A DNA stretch of 64,000 nt from Terebella lapidaria. Taxonomy: Eukaryota > Annelida > Polychaeta > Terebellida > Terebellidae. The number at the start of each line of letters is the position of its first letter. The stretch's first letter is position 1. Below, one piece after another: positions 48,690-62,010 of this stretch. Location: assembly GCA_949152475.1 (NCBI GenBank), contig OX424560.1, positions 18,353,106-18,417,105 of the forward strand, given 5' to 3'. Both the position numbers and the translations under genes were made by a program. The notes under the pieces are model-generated. The model was given only the letters and a program-made list of their open reading frames with translations, had not been told where the DNA came from and searched no databases.

Positions 48690-49697
48690 TTAGCCCAAAG
48701 GGCTAAGAAAGGTTACCGGACAATATATATTTCAGATATTAGCCTTTTGTTCCGTGACCTTGAAAATAAAGTCATTTGTAAATTCAAGGTCACATATTCA
48801 GCATATATCATTTCTAGTATTTCCACAACTGATTCCTAAGCTGTAAAGTCAATAATAAGCAAGATATTAGTCATTTTGTCCCGTGACTTTGATATTATGT
48901 CAAAGGTCAAATTCAAGGTCACGAGAATAATCTGCATATAACATTTCCTATATGTTCATAATTGATTCCTAAGCTGTGAAGTCGATATTAAGCGAGATAT
49001 TAGCTATTTTGTCCTGTGACCTTGAAATGTGGGTCAAAAATCAAATTCAGGGTCACAACAATTTTTAGAATATATCATTTCCTATATGTTCACAATTGAT
49101 TCCCAAGCTGTAAAGTTGCTAATAAGCGAGATATTAGCCATTTTGTCCCGTGACCTTGAAAATGAGGTCGAAGGTCAAACTCAAGGTCATGGGAATATTC
49201 AGCATATATAATTTCCTATATGTCCACAATTGATTCCTAATCCTAATCTCAATATTAATATTATATACATGGGAAAAAGTGCCCCATGAGGGATAGGAGA
49301 ATTTAACATGGGAAAGTCCCATTTGGGCCGAGTAAGAGCCCAAAATGACCCACTTTGAGCGATTCAAGGGCAACGAAACTTATACATGTCACAGAGGTAC
49401 ATATCAGGAGTGTTATCGATCAATAAGAAAAAAGTTACTGAACAGATTTTGAGAAAACGACCATCAAAGTCCATAATTTGCAGTTTTTCATAAAAAATGT
49501 CGGCCATTTTGAAAAAAATTGCGAAACTAAAAAAACTAAAAAAAATACCTCCCTTTTGAAGTACTTTGGTGCATTTTCGTGCAAAATTTCAGAAAGATTT
49601 GATTGTACACTTTAAAGATAAAAATATAGATGGACGACAATGACCAACGCAACGCCACGACAATAGGTTATGGGACCAAAGGTCCGGAAACCTAAAA
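48690..49697 (-). repeat. GGTTACC-ended dispersed repeat, both ends present
   Basis: On the minus strand it runs from AGGTTTCCGGACCTTTGGTC (near 49697) through GCGTTGCGTTGGTC and head blocks, then four or so 134-bp-type units, to CCGGTAACCTTTCTTAGCCC and TTTGGGCTA near 48690. It lies between the convergent 3' ends of genes B and C. Confidence 0.72.
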
Positions 49698-49991
49698 ACA
49701 ATGGTGAAAATAGGTTATACACATTCACATTATAATATACAAAATCATAATAAAACATACATATACACATGTTCCAAAAGGATATGATGTGCCATAAGAT
49801 ATCAAAACCAATACCTTATCTATATGGGAACATCAAAAGTCAAGTGTAGCATAAATGTTCCATTGAGATCGGTTCTCAGCTATTGGCACATCAGACATAA
49901 CCAGTATTGCGACCGTAACTTGAGATACAGTCTCTAATGCCAATAATTTGTTTACAATGAAAACATTTACGATTGCTGACAGTGCCAAGAT

Positions 49992-49997
49992 TTTATT
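49992..49997 (-). terminator. Candidate poly(A) signal of gene C
   Basis: On the minus strand AATAAA occurs about 55 bases past the gene C stop, a plausible distance for 3' end processing. Confidence 0.5.
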
Positions 49998-50051
49998 TTG
50001 ATTCTACTTACATTCGAACCTATGTTGATACATCCCGCCTCGTGCAGAACA

Positions 50052-53000
50052 CTATGGACTTTTTACGGGCAATGCTTTGTAGGACTTTCCACAACACACG
50101 CACGTCCTACGTCTGGTGAAGAGGGCACTAGTTGCATGGCATTCCCTCGCCAAGTCCACGATACAATTGAATGAGACCACCTCACTCTGGGAATTCAGTT
50201 CATCAATATCCCCCACAGCAGTAGCAACCAGTAGGTTCAAGAGTGCAATGTTCATGACAGCAAGGAATATCAAGAAGAATAGACAGGACAGAGTATAGAA
50301 GTGAGGAAGCTCCAGGGCATCATCCGGGAGGGAGATTGTGTCAAAATCTAATTCACCGAGCGTCATGGCCGTTGTTTTCATGATTGAAGACCAAGTTTTT
50401 CTGAAAGGCTTCTGGTTGTGCAAGAGGCTACCGTAACCAAACGACATCGTCAAGATAAACACCACAATGACCGGAAAGAAAATCACCACAGATTTCAGCA
50501 CCTTGAAGAGCTTGATGAAGAGCAAACTAACAGGCTTGAATTTGCCAAAACTGATCTTGGACACAGTCCAGGCAGCATTGACCCAAGCTACACACATGAT
50601 AATAATGCCCAGATGATGTAAACCGACATTGTAATCGATGTAGACGGAATAAAAAGCGACAATGAAACTTCCAAAGCATACCGTCAGATCAGCATAGTTA
50701 GACCAGGTTTTCCAATAATGCGTTCCTTTTGCTATCATTTGTAGGATTTCACAGATCAAGACAAGCGAAGCCAATATAACAAGAAAATACTCATTTAGGT
50801 ACGATGCAACTTGAGGCAAATCAGAAACTATCACAACTTCTACAGTTGAGTTCAAATCCAAATATGTGGTTTGTGTGTAGCGTGTGATAACACACACTGT
50901 GAGTGACACAAGTGACGCCATGTAGAGAACCAAATATGGGAAGAACACATAACTGATATGTGATTTCCAGCAGACATCTAGGTAGGCTTGAATGTAACGG
51001 TGCTGAATCAGATCCAAGCACTTGGCATCACCAATCACTGTTAGTAAATCTGGGTTCTTGTTGTCCCTGCCGCAGACCGCGTAGTTGTTTAGGTGGATTA
51101 GTTCAAAGGCACATGGCTTACAATTTCCAACCACTTTTTGGTATTCATCACAATCAGTGACTACGGCAGTCTTTTCGAAATGCCTGAATTCTTCCCTAGG
51201 CTGCTGGCTTACGTAATGCCGCTGCTGAGTTTGCGCCTGATGTTGGCCAGGTTTTCCAGCTTTTGTACTCTGACATACCTTCTTCAAATCTTCATAGAAT
51301 GGGGTCAGAACGTGTCGCAGTAAGTACATCCTGGTCTCAGATGTACAGTGTATGGCGGTTTTGCCATATATATCAGGTTTGGTCAGAAACCATGTACATG
51401 CCTCAACCGGAGAAACACTGCTTGTTATTTTAGAGATTAGGAGCCGGATAATGTCGTCATTGGCATTGTCAATGTACGATAGAAACGTTTTCCCGAACAC
51501 ATCTTCATGGCACAGCAATTTCATCAGAAAACCTCTATCCTCGGCCACCCTCAACACTGTTTTCAAACATCTCATGTGATCATAATTGTTCATGCATGCA
51601 TGATGTATAGCAGTCTGCTCAAATTGATCAACACAGAATAGCATATCTTCTATACCTTTACCGTTGTTCAAAATACAAACCAAAATATCATTACAACCGG
51701 CAATGAAAGCATCCAAGAAGGAGAGAACCAACAAGTCTTTGGCACACCCATATCGGTTTGCAGCATCTAGAACCACTTGAACAACTTGATTGTCTACGTG
51801 ATTCATGCATTCAAGGATTAGACTTCTTCCCATGTTGTCGGTGTGGCATACGATGCGCCTTACATCATTATCGTGGTTATTCAGTTCATACAGCCTTTGT
51901 ACATATCTCAATATCCCTTTTATAAGACCAATACCTTCGCTTGCATCTCTTGCGCATGCAACGTGCAGAACAGTTCGGCTGTCGTCATCGGTGGCTCCCA
52001 AAAACTCGAACAAGAGTTTTCCAGTACGGTCAGACTGGTCAGCAGCATTCAGAATGTCGAGCACTGCCTTGTCGGAGCCACGCTTGCAGGCATCGACTAT
52101 GTTGCTCTTATCCATACCTTGTAAGTTCTCTTCATACCGTGTCGGTGTGCTAGACAGAATGGCAGCAATTGCATCGAATTGCTTATTTGTGACCGCCAAA
52201 TCAAATGCACTTGTCTTGCTGCTGTCTCTTTCATTAAGGAGGTTATGAAGTACATGGCTGTCCAGATTCTCCACCAGTTCTTGCATGACACCAGAATCAA
52301 CATTGTCACATGCACAGTGCAAAGCTGTCCAGTTCTTTGTGCACTCTTTTTTCTTTGCCACATTTTCCAGAGGTTCGACATTCTTGACAATGGCAGAGAC
52401 TACGGCGCGGTCACCATTCATACATGCTGCATGCAGTGCTGTACAACCTTCCTTGTCGGATATCATCAGCACAGATTCACTATGTGGCAACTTTGACATA
52501 CTCTTTCGAACGACACCAGCCTGTCCTGTGTTACAGGCCCAGTGAAGGCATGTCTCACCTTTGTTGTTCTGTATCTTATGCAAATTCTCCAGTGTTTCTT
52601 GGCTCACAGAGTTGACAATGATGTCCACGACCTCGGAGTGACCTTTCCCGTATGCCCAATGAAGTGGTATATTGCCATCCTTGGATTTTGTGCTGAGTAA
52701 TTCCTCAAAGATCTTTCCACGCTGGAGATGAGATGAGATGTCTCTCAGGATGGCGCTGTGACCTCTCCCACAGACCCAGTGTAGAGCTGTGTTGCCGAAC
52801 ACTTCATCCTTCGCAACCATCATATCCTTGAATTTAGGGCTATGGCAGGAAAAAACTTTCAATAATTGGGCAATAGCTTTTTGATGACCGTGTATACATG
52901 CCCAGTGCAAAGCTGTACTTCCTCCATTGGTTTTGGGCAACACCAGTCGCTCTGACCCTTTGAGCGTGGTAGGCAAATTCGCAAATTCTTTCGAAATATC

Positions 53001-53644
53001 ATCATGACTGTTATCAGACAATTGGCTTGCTTGTGTTGTGGCAGTCTTTATCATGACGAGCTCATCTGCTACATGTATGTCGACGGCTTTCTGTAGGAGC
53101 AGTTTGACCACATTATGGTCACCATAGCGACAGGCCCAGTGCAGAGCAGTAGCACCATACTGATCATCTCGTGCGAGAACCAGTTTTCTTTTGACTTTTT
53201 TGTCCCAAATACCAGCGAAAAGGCTGTGAACTGGTCCGTCGTCGGCATACCTACTGGCCCAATGTAGGCAGGTAACTTCATAATTGTTGCGTTCCAGGAC
53301 CAGCTGGGCTAGGCTCGAGGGTAGAACTTTCTCACAAATGTAGGTGACAATGCTCATCTGGTTGAACCGGCATGCCCAGTGTAGCACCGTGCATCCATAC
53401 TTGTCCCTAGCGTTGATAAGTAGATGCCATGAATCTGACGGTAGCTTCTCTTTAGCGAGTTGGAACAAGTCATCATAACCTTTGCGAGATGCCCAGTGAA
53501 GAAACGTTCCATTGTACTTGTCTCTAGTTGCCACAAGCTTATCCAGCGTGGTTTGAGTAACACCAGCATTGTCAACAGCCTCCTTAATTTCCCGTGCACT
53601 GTCACTCCCACCGAGGGATTCCAGGAATTCTATAACGTGCCCCC
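50052..53644 (-). CDS. Gene C exon 2: large ankyrin-repeat TRPA-like channel
   Basis: An uninterrupted frame of nearly 1,200 codons. With residue 1 at the non-spliced ATG 53699, about 17 ankyrin-type repeats span ~60-800, many with a LHWAC core (CTVLHWACRF; ATALHWACRYGDHNVVKLLL). A linker follows (CAFELIHLNNYAV; LDLIQHRYIQAYLDVCW). Then come S1 ~915-940, S2 ~968-990, S3 ~1001-1022, S4 ~1028-1050, S5 ~1063-1088, pore TTAMTLGELDFDTISL ~1108-1123 and S6 ~1134-1165, ending LVATAVGDIDEL. The order matches TRPA channels, which are cation channels sensing chemical, thermal or mechanical stimuli. The exon starts after the acceptor TTCATTGCAACAG; codons before it are probably intronic. A short Cys-containing tail ends the protein. 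Confidence 0.88.
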
Positions 53645-54844
53645 CTGTTGCAATGAACAAATACTTACGATAATTGATCGTAAATGTAAATCGACACATT
53701 CAGAGGCATTTCAGTTTTGAGCATAGTATAGCATGACTTTTCCAAACAACAAACGGAGAATCTGGTATACGAATAGCTGACTCGTTGGTTTAGGGTCAAT
53801 TTTAATTTAAAATATTGACCTACATAACTATTACAAATGGAACTCAATATACTAGTGATGCAAATTAAATGTCATGTTCAAGGTTACTTAGAACATCCTT
53901 CATAATCAGATATCTGTAAACATCCTATGTTTTGCACGCATGGTTTCCAATTGTGTATTTCCCTTTTTTAAGCCAGACTCGTTGAGTGAAGTCAAATTTG
54001 TTGTCTCCGGAAAAATAAAGAATGTCCATACATGACTTCCTTTTTTGCAATCATCGGTTTGAATGTATTCAGAAGACAAATTACATGCTGTACAATTGAC
54101 ATAACCAAAACACTGAGCACTTTAACACCATAACACTGTCAAGTTCAATTATAGGCTTGTGAATGTAAACTTTTCAAGTCGTATCTCAGTGTGTTCAACA
54201 AGCATGCGTAATGCCTCCTCATTCGACATCAAAATATTTTGCATCATTGCCCATGAAAACAACCCGTGCTCCCGGTACATATCATGACGATTGGAAAACG
54301 GGTTGCTGGCATAGAGTGTAATATCAATGAGAGGCCCCACTCTCTATATATTCCCATGTGACAAGCAATAGAACTTCGTCGAGGGAGTGGCAAACAATAA
54401 GGGAATTCGCCGGTGTTGGAGCGGCTTCCTAGCATTCAAGTCACCTTCATTTCCTCGAGTAAGAAGTGCTCAGTCACGTACTTTGCTGAGAGCACGACCT
54501 CTTATCCGCCTCTGAACCGATACAATTCGTCTTCACTTGCTTCTCAAGCACCTGTCCTCGCCAATATACCGTTTTACACTCCTCATCACAGTATATACTA
54601 GTGTACGTGAAGGGACAATCATAGGTTCTCTCTGCAACTATCAACGCTCTAAACCCCTTTACTTTTTGTGGGTCAAATTCAAGGTCATAATTCCACAGCC
54701 CTACGTCATATAAATAATACTCACATTGGCTTCATTGGAAATTACTTACGCTTCACACCTATTTAAACCTTTTGAGTATATTGGGACTAATGTCATCAAA
54801 TTCCCATTTACTATTGCAGATTTGTGACCTGTAGTACAAGCATG

Positions 54845-55583
54845 CACTGTGGTGATACTGGAAGCACTAACGATCATTAGTGCATCCAGCAATGGCGGAC
54901 AGTAAACACGGTCAGTTTGGTTTTCAACCGTATTTTATCAAATGACAGGTCCATTTGTGATAAATGGATACTTCGAAGGTAGCTTAGTGTTTTGGTCAAA
55001 GACATGCGTAGTTATTTCAAGCAAATCACGCTTTTTGTTGAGATATGTTGAGGAAAAGAATTACCGATAAGTTTCACCAACGACAAAAGTAAGATTCCCT
55101 AACGATATATGCCTAATACGTGTATATTGTAATAGGTCCATATCATACACAATTGTGAATTCGTTGATTTATGCGACATAAATTAGCGAATGTCACATCA
55201 ACAATAGGAAATCTGTACTAGAAGATCATTTGTATATATTAATACATGTCAATTGGTACTTTATTTCACGTTTAACATTTAAATAACGTAGATTTGAATT
55301 AATAAAGAAAAGATCGTTAGGGAATCTTCGATTTTACAAAAACAGTTGTTAGGAAATCTTTCGGCTTTTTTTCAGACGAGTTTTTCATGCTCAAACCAAC
55401 ACAAATCGCCATGTATTTGCAACGAACGGTTGTTTCGTGCGCATAAGAATCAGCAGATGTATGTGTGTATCGATCACAATCGTAAATATCGGGAAAATGA
55501 AGAAAATTCAAACGAACCGCGAGTGGTGTTCGCCATTGCGGGATGCACTAACGATCGTTAGTGCATCCAGTCTCGCCACAGTG
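54845..55583. mobile_element. ~740-bp TIR element with embedded palindromes
   Basis: About 55-bp terminal inverted repeats start CACTGTGGTGATACTGGA on the left and CACTGTGGCGAGACTGGA on the inverted right, and extend to AATGGCGGAC/AATGGCGAAC. The right one contains a perfect 28-bp palindrome (55541-55568): GGATGCACTAACGA followed by its exact complement. The left equivalent has one mismatched pair. A second inverted pair, AAGATTCCCTAACGAT, lies inside (near 55091 and 55313). No transposase is encoded. No clear target duplication was seen. Confidence 0.75.
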
Positions 55584-56313
55584 AGCATGGGATAAACTCT
55601 ATGACCACAAACACGGCGGTAACGTGGCCATGACCACAGTATCGTCGTATCGCATTCCGTAAAAACGATTATAATGCAATAGTGAATAAGTTGTTATAAA
55701 GTATAGCAACTATGCAATAAATAAGATATAATCATCTTCAAACAAAGTGTATGTATACATCTGTCGCTAATACTGAGAACTTTCATGATGGGGGTAGTAG
55801 TAGGTATAGCAAATAAGTGGCACAATAATGAAATGTATTAAGTTCGCACAAGGGCTTCGATTTGATCACATGGGCAATAAAGTTGTGAACATATATGTGA
55901 GAGGAAAGTTACATATTGAAAATAGTAGGTATGTCTAGCACACTGAATAAATGGTAGAATAAGGAAACCGAATCAAGTACGTATAATACACGTATAGGGC
56001 ATGATTTTGATTACATGGGCCATAAAGTCATTAACTCACTATATTTAGAACCCCATAAAGTAAAATACATACGTTATCGTTTGCGAATCCATTGTTGTCT
56101 CTACTGAATCTAGGCCTACGTGAGAAGTAGGAACGTCTGAAACATATATACAATGATATCTATATCTATATTTATCATATTTACCATCTGCCAATAGGAT
56201 CATCATATTTACGTTATTCCCAGAAAAAGTCATGTTGCTTCATGGGTGACTCGTTTTCGCCACTGTTATGTTCTTCAACGAACATCTTCAAGATTCAAGA
56301 TCGCATAGCTTAC

Positions 56314-56377
56314 CGGTAAAATTTTGCACGAGTTTCGTTTCACGCCCAGCACGGGTATCGGTGATCACAATTTTCAT
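56314..56377 (-). CDS. Gene C exon 1: N-terminus of the ankyrin-TRPA protein
   Basis: On the minus strand, ATG 56377 starts 21 codons plus one base (MKIVITDTRAGRETKLVQNF, Thr, then G) up to a donor G|GTAAGC. An in-frame stop lies three codons upstream. The single trailing base plus GG at the start of exon 2 makes a Gly codon, so ...NFT joins GGHVIEFLESL in frame. The intron is 2.7 kb and contains the TIR element at 54845-55583. Support is splice-site quality and phase only, without a transcript. Confidence 0.5.
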
Positions 56378-57239
56378 CTTTACTATTCAATGTCACCTGG
56401 ACTCAAGATGATGCTTCAAGATTTTATGAAACTAGGGCAAAGGTAATTAGCCTAAGATTTAAGGAAGGTCACCAGAGAAGTGAATATTGTTACAATTTTT
56501 TTCTCACCAAAATTGATGTAATGACCTTCCAAGTTTATTGAAAGTCAAGTTTAAGGTCACTATTGATATACTCATCAATACCTATGATCTCCAATTTGGA
56601 TGCGCCAATGATTGAGCTCTACCTTGAAGTGTTCCTGGAGTTTTTGCAGAATATTTTTCGATAGGAGGAACGTTTTTCAATGGCAGTTTCTTGGGGGCAA
56701 GAGATGCCTCAAAAACGAACAATGACTTGATTGCAGATCAAAATATTGTACCGTTATACACATAACAAAAGTACATGAGGGGAATCTAATGCATTATTTA
56801 AACAATGTCTGAATAGATTGTGAGAATATACATGTAGGTGCCAAAATTTGGTCGAAAGTAGGTGCATTTTTTTCCGTAAAAAATGGCGCCGTTTTGGAAA
56901 AAAGCTCTATCTATCTTCCATACCGAACTGTATTCACATACGACCTCTGTCGAATCCAAGCTCAAGTTGAATGTAAACAACAGATACGCCCCATGCAACT
57001 TCTTGTATGCTTAATACACGCAGCAACTTTACATGCCAGCTTTATGTGGACAAAGTTCATTGCAAACAAAAGCAGATAAATGTTTAATACGATAATCCCC
57101 ATATTTATGATATTATTGTAATATTATTAAATGGCAACAATATCAGTACACAGATTCAGTACAAAATCGAAAGAATTTACTCAGGAAATGATCCCAAATT
57201 CATATTAAATTGGTACACTCAAGACATACTGGGTTTGTG

Positions 57240-59432
57240 TTTGGTAAGTTTATAGGTGAAACATTCAGGCAAAAAAATACATCTTTTGGACGAGACATAG
57301 TTAGGGGTCTGTCCCATGTTAAATTTTCTAACTTGACTGGCTTTTAAAATGACAAAACGTTTCCCTGAAATCGAACTGGCTTGAACCATACTTAGTTGGG
57401 GGAATTTTTTCAGCTTTTATCAGGCCCCTAACTTGAGAATGTTTGTCCGGACAGACGGTGGGTGGACAACGGACGAAAACACATGACAGTAGCTTATTTG
57501 AAACCAGTTCAAACGGTATTTACCAGATGCCCATTTCAATCAAAGTTTCGAAAAAATCTTCAAGCCAAAAATATTCTGTGCAGGCGGATGGATCGGAAAG
57601 AATGAAGTTTAGGCCCGAATGGTGGGTACAAGCTAGTAATACCATCGACGGAAAAAATAGTACTTGGGTACTGCCGGCATTGGGAGTAACTGAAGTCAGA
57701 CAATGTTGTAACACAATAGTCTCAGTGAAATATTGTCCGCTCTTCTCTAGCCATAAAAACTGTTGCTGTTTTGCTATCAATTTACGTAATATACATTGAT
57801 ATAATCATCAGCTAGTGTGCAAGCCCAAGATTGGCGTATTAGTGATCTGTACTAATTGCACGCGTCACACACTATCTGGCCATCACAAAACACATGTGAA
57901 CTAGGCTTGGGTAACAGACAATCATGTAGCTGTGTATTTTTTCCACGGTGAAAAAACGCCAATATCTGTGGACAAGATAGCCTGAAATCATGACGTTTAA
58001 CCTTACCTGAAACATCTTGCTTACGGGTCACATGTAGTTAACATCAATATTTGCGAAATGAACTTTGTGTATTCGTTGTATATTGCTCCGCGTGTCCCAC
58101 CAGTCACACAACGACTGGCCAATAGCGAGGCATCTGTCTAAAAATAATTATATTACATCGGTTAACCGTTCTGCATCGATAGGTTTTTTTCTCGACTTTT
58201 TTCCCGGCCGTTTAGATATAAAACAGCGCGCTTCGGACGGCGTATCTTGGACCGCGCAGGCAGCTAGCGTTTTCCTTCTTCAAATAACCTAGACACACTA
58301 TACGAATAATAAAAGTAGGTCTACCAGCCACATACAGATTCTCACAGATGAGAGTAGGAGGGGTGGAGGTGGGTTCCGCGGGCTGGTTGTTCAAGTTTTG
58401 TCGTTGGGCTCTCATTGGAGCCTCGTGTATGCCTGAACAATGTGTACACTGCGTATATCGCATTTGAAGCTGGACAATTTCGATAAAAAGAGGAGTTTCG
58501 ATTAAAAAAGTTACGGGCCCAAACACGTTGTTTTCCTACCGGGCACGAACAGTGTAATGCGGACGAATAACCTCAAATTACGTCTAAAATAATAGACTCT
58601 ACTCACCAGCAACATTCAGCTCAATAGATTTGTGTCTTAGTGAAACGGTAAATATTTCAACACAATATTACATTCATCGGCATCACAATATTTCAGTTTC
58701 CCAACACGTGTCTGATTGAGGAAGTACAGTTTGCACATTGCATTATACTCTGCTATGTGATCATAAATGAGACGTTTGTATTTTTGACGAAGTATTGTAA
58801 CTGACTCAACTCTGATTTTTTGCAGCTCGTTTACACCGTTTTCCTCCGATATTTTTGCGATGCCTAATTGTTTTGTATCATAACTTGGCATATTTCACCT
58901 GGGAGTCAAACGGCAGGTTTTTAAAACCAAATTTCAGACTTATCCGAATACAAAAGGTGCCCTAGTTCTCGACCGTACTGTCGAAAGTACGTTATTTTTA
59001 GAACGACAATAATCACTGAACTCTCCTGAGGACTCTGCTACGATGGCTTAGATTTACGGAGCCCCTAAACCGCCACCTTTTTGTGTAACGGTTTTTATTT
59101 TTCCTCACGATAAATGTGTTCGTTTGCACGATACATATCTCCGTTCTAACGATAAATTTCTTCGTGTTAACGGTTATTTTACTCAATAAGATAAAGTTCT
59201 TCGTTCTCACGATACTTTTTCTTCATGTGGAACATCATTCACGGGAAAAATATCCAAATCGATTTCAGATCGTATAGCTTTTTTTTAAAGCGTTGTGCTA
59301 AAACACCGAAGGTCTGACCCACTACGGACCATCAAGGAATATCTAGCCCACCCTGGATCTCAAACAGTTGTGATTCGGGGTGAAATGATGTTTTTTTTTG
59401 CCGAGTCGTTCGTCAATGATTTTCACCGCGTC

Positions 59433-59477
<45 letters not shown>

Positions 59478-60666
59478 GAAGAATAAGAATAATACAATTA
59501 CTTGTATGGCGCTTACTTATATACATTCAACGGAATCACAAACAAAACCGGCGCCTTTGCCCGGTAGCACTAGGATCATCGGTCCAGGGATTTCTACCCA
59601 AACCTTCCACATCCGCTGGCTGGGGTACCATATAGATTGGCCAATAGGAAGCTCAGCAGCCTTCAAGTACTCCGAACTTATCCTTCGGATCATTGCCCAG
59701 GCTGTCAGATATATTCTGCTACAAGTCCTATGAAGCCCAGGACCTCGTGTGATCCAAGGGACGACCGGGATGATGCGAACACTTTGGCCTCAGGCCGCAT
59801 GTTTAATTTGTGATTGGACATGCCTATGTTGCATTAATCTTTTTTTTTCTGCTTTTTGGTTTGCGCATTTTTTCTTTAGAATGGCAGCCATTTTTGACGG
59901 AAAACGATCAATTTTGAACATTGGCAGCCATTCTCTCAAAATCTGTTCAATAACTTTTAATTTTGCATAACCATGGCGTTTTGGACGACCTGTAAGTTGT
60001 ATGAAGTTGGTAGGCCTTGAGTCGTTCGGAGAGCCCGAAAAGTAGGCCTAAAATGGTCAGTAATGTCATCTCTAATTCCCTTTGGAATGACATTTAGGAC
60101 TGCTCAGCTCTAAATGTAAGCCCAAAAAGGCAAAAAAAATTCTTTTTAGCACTTTGCTTGGAACCTATTTTGTAATTTTCTCTATTAGTTCACATATTCA
60201 TGACATCATGCTCTGTTCTGTTTGTTCTGTTTATCATGATTGAATGCTTCAAATCAATGGTAAAGCCCAAATGACCAAAAACGGCCTGAAATGTACAAAT
60301 TGGCCCCTGTAGACAAAACGCTTCTAGATACAGTTGATGCATGCAATATGGATATTTAGGAAGTCATATATGATATATGATAACCTTGAATTTGACCTCA
60401 CATGACCTTGAATGGCTTTACAGTTGGACATACCATATGTCGTTATTTTCATGCAGAAACGCTGACACATGTTGGATTTTCCAAAACGTCGCGTTTGCTT
60501 TGTAGCAATGACACGATTTGCACGACTATAACAGAGTTATTACCATAGATATTTGTCAGCAGCATTTATATCACATCAACATGTAACGATTATCAACCCC
60601 GTTTCTATTTTTCATGCCTGTACCGGCCCACAAATGCCTGGGCAACAATTGTTTTGTGTCTGACAT
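57240..60666. other. Non-coding DNA with repeat fragments
   Basis: Diverged pieces of the GGTTACC-ended family appear at about 57380-57530 (TTGTCCGGACAGACGGTGGG) and 59820-60420 (GCAGCCATTTTTGACGGAAA and a GACCTCACATGACCTTGAAT remnant). An AAT microsatellite lies at 59433-59494. No gene recognised. Confidence 0.5.
59433..59494 (+). repeat. AAT microsatellite
   Basis: About 14 AAT triplets followed by degenerate AAG/AAT triplets. A reading frame across it encodes an Asn run and is not a gene. Confidence 0.95.
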
Positions 60667-61328
60667 CACTGTAGAAACCCCCGATCGAAGCGATTACTGT
60701 AACGCGCGTTACGGTAATCAAAATCATGCCGGAAGGTGAGTCGGTTCGAATATAAACTGCGTTACTTGCGAGGTATCTCTGGTATATTATTGGAGTCACA
60801 ATGATACATATATATCAGACGTTTTGGTAAATCCATCGGTACTGTTTCCGAAACGTGTTGTAAAGTTTGATCCGAGTAAAGAGGGTTTCCAGAATTTGGG
60901 AAAGATTACCGTATCTTCTAGGCTTGATCACCGTAATGTTGGACGGCACAGTGAGGTAGATTACCGTAAGGTGTTGTCATACTGTCCTGAAACTACTGGG
61001 ATTTCTCGCATATACCGTCTCTAATTAGGAGGGAAATCACAAATACATGTATCCACATAAATGATGGTCGCCGAATGCATAGAATACAACTGATGCTGAT
61101 AACATATTTGACACAAATTCCCTCAATTTTATCACGCAATGCAGATGTACTACTACAGCCGTTTGAAGCTGTGTCATCGCCTCTGGTCAAACACGGAATA
61201 CAGCACCACAGTGGGTCCAACAATGTATCGACTATCAGGTGAAAATGCCTTGATCCATAAACCGTCGCCTTATCTTTTGTGCCAGTACAATAGTAACGAA
61301 CAGGCATTAAATGCGCCACCTCCCCCCC

Positions 61329-62010
61329 TTTTTGGTCCAATAACCAAATGGGGGGGGGGGGGAGTCGGGGGCATGGCGTTGCGTCCGTCGTCCATCGTTG
61401 GCGCCGTCCGTCCACATTATTATCTTTAAAGTTTACGGACGAATCTTTCTGAAATAATGCACACAAAAATGCCTAAAAATAATTCGAGAAAGGCTTTTTT
61501 TCAGTTTTTTTTTCGCGGCCGTTTTCGACGAAAAACGCCCAATTTAGGACTTTGGCGGCCATTGTCTCAAAATTTGCTCATTAACTTTTTTTCTTTCATT
61601 AGACTCCTCATATATACCCCTGAGGGTATGTATATATATACCCTCAGGGGTATATATTATGTGACCTTGATAGCTTGGGAATCAATTGTGGACATATAGA
61701 AAATGATATAAGTCAAATAGTCTGGTGACCTTGAATTTGACTTGTAACCTCATTTTCAAAGTCAGGGCACAAGATGGCTAAAATCTCGCTTCTTATCGAC
61801 TTTATAACTTGATAATCAATTGTGAACATACAGGAAATGATATATGCCGAAAATTCTGGTGACCTTGAATTTGACCTTTGACCGTTTTTTCAAGGTCAGA
61901 GCACAAAATGGTTAATATCTCGCTCATTATCAACTTTACAGCTTAGGAGAAAATTGTGAACATATAGGAAATGATATACGTCGAATATTCTGGTGACCTT
62001 GAACCTTCTA
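61329..62010 (+). repeat. GGTTACC-family copy nested in the TIR element
   Basis: Head blocks (TTTGGTCCAATAACC, GGCATGGCGTTGCGTCCGTC, GGCGGCCATT) are followed by about three 134-bp-type units with TTTGACCT and AATATCTCGCTCATTATC. Its right end is missing. A strong hairpin interrupts it at 61611-61656. Confidence 0.7.
61611..61656. repeat. 19-bp-arm hairpin
   Basis: TATATACCCCTGAGGGTAT and its exact complement surround GTATATAT. It may be the footprint of a local inverted duplication. Confidence 0.85.

Noticed and set aside
59398-59733. 111-codon frame with an Asn run
   Set aside because: Starts within an AAT microsatellite; the rest has no recognisable homology.
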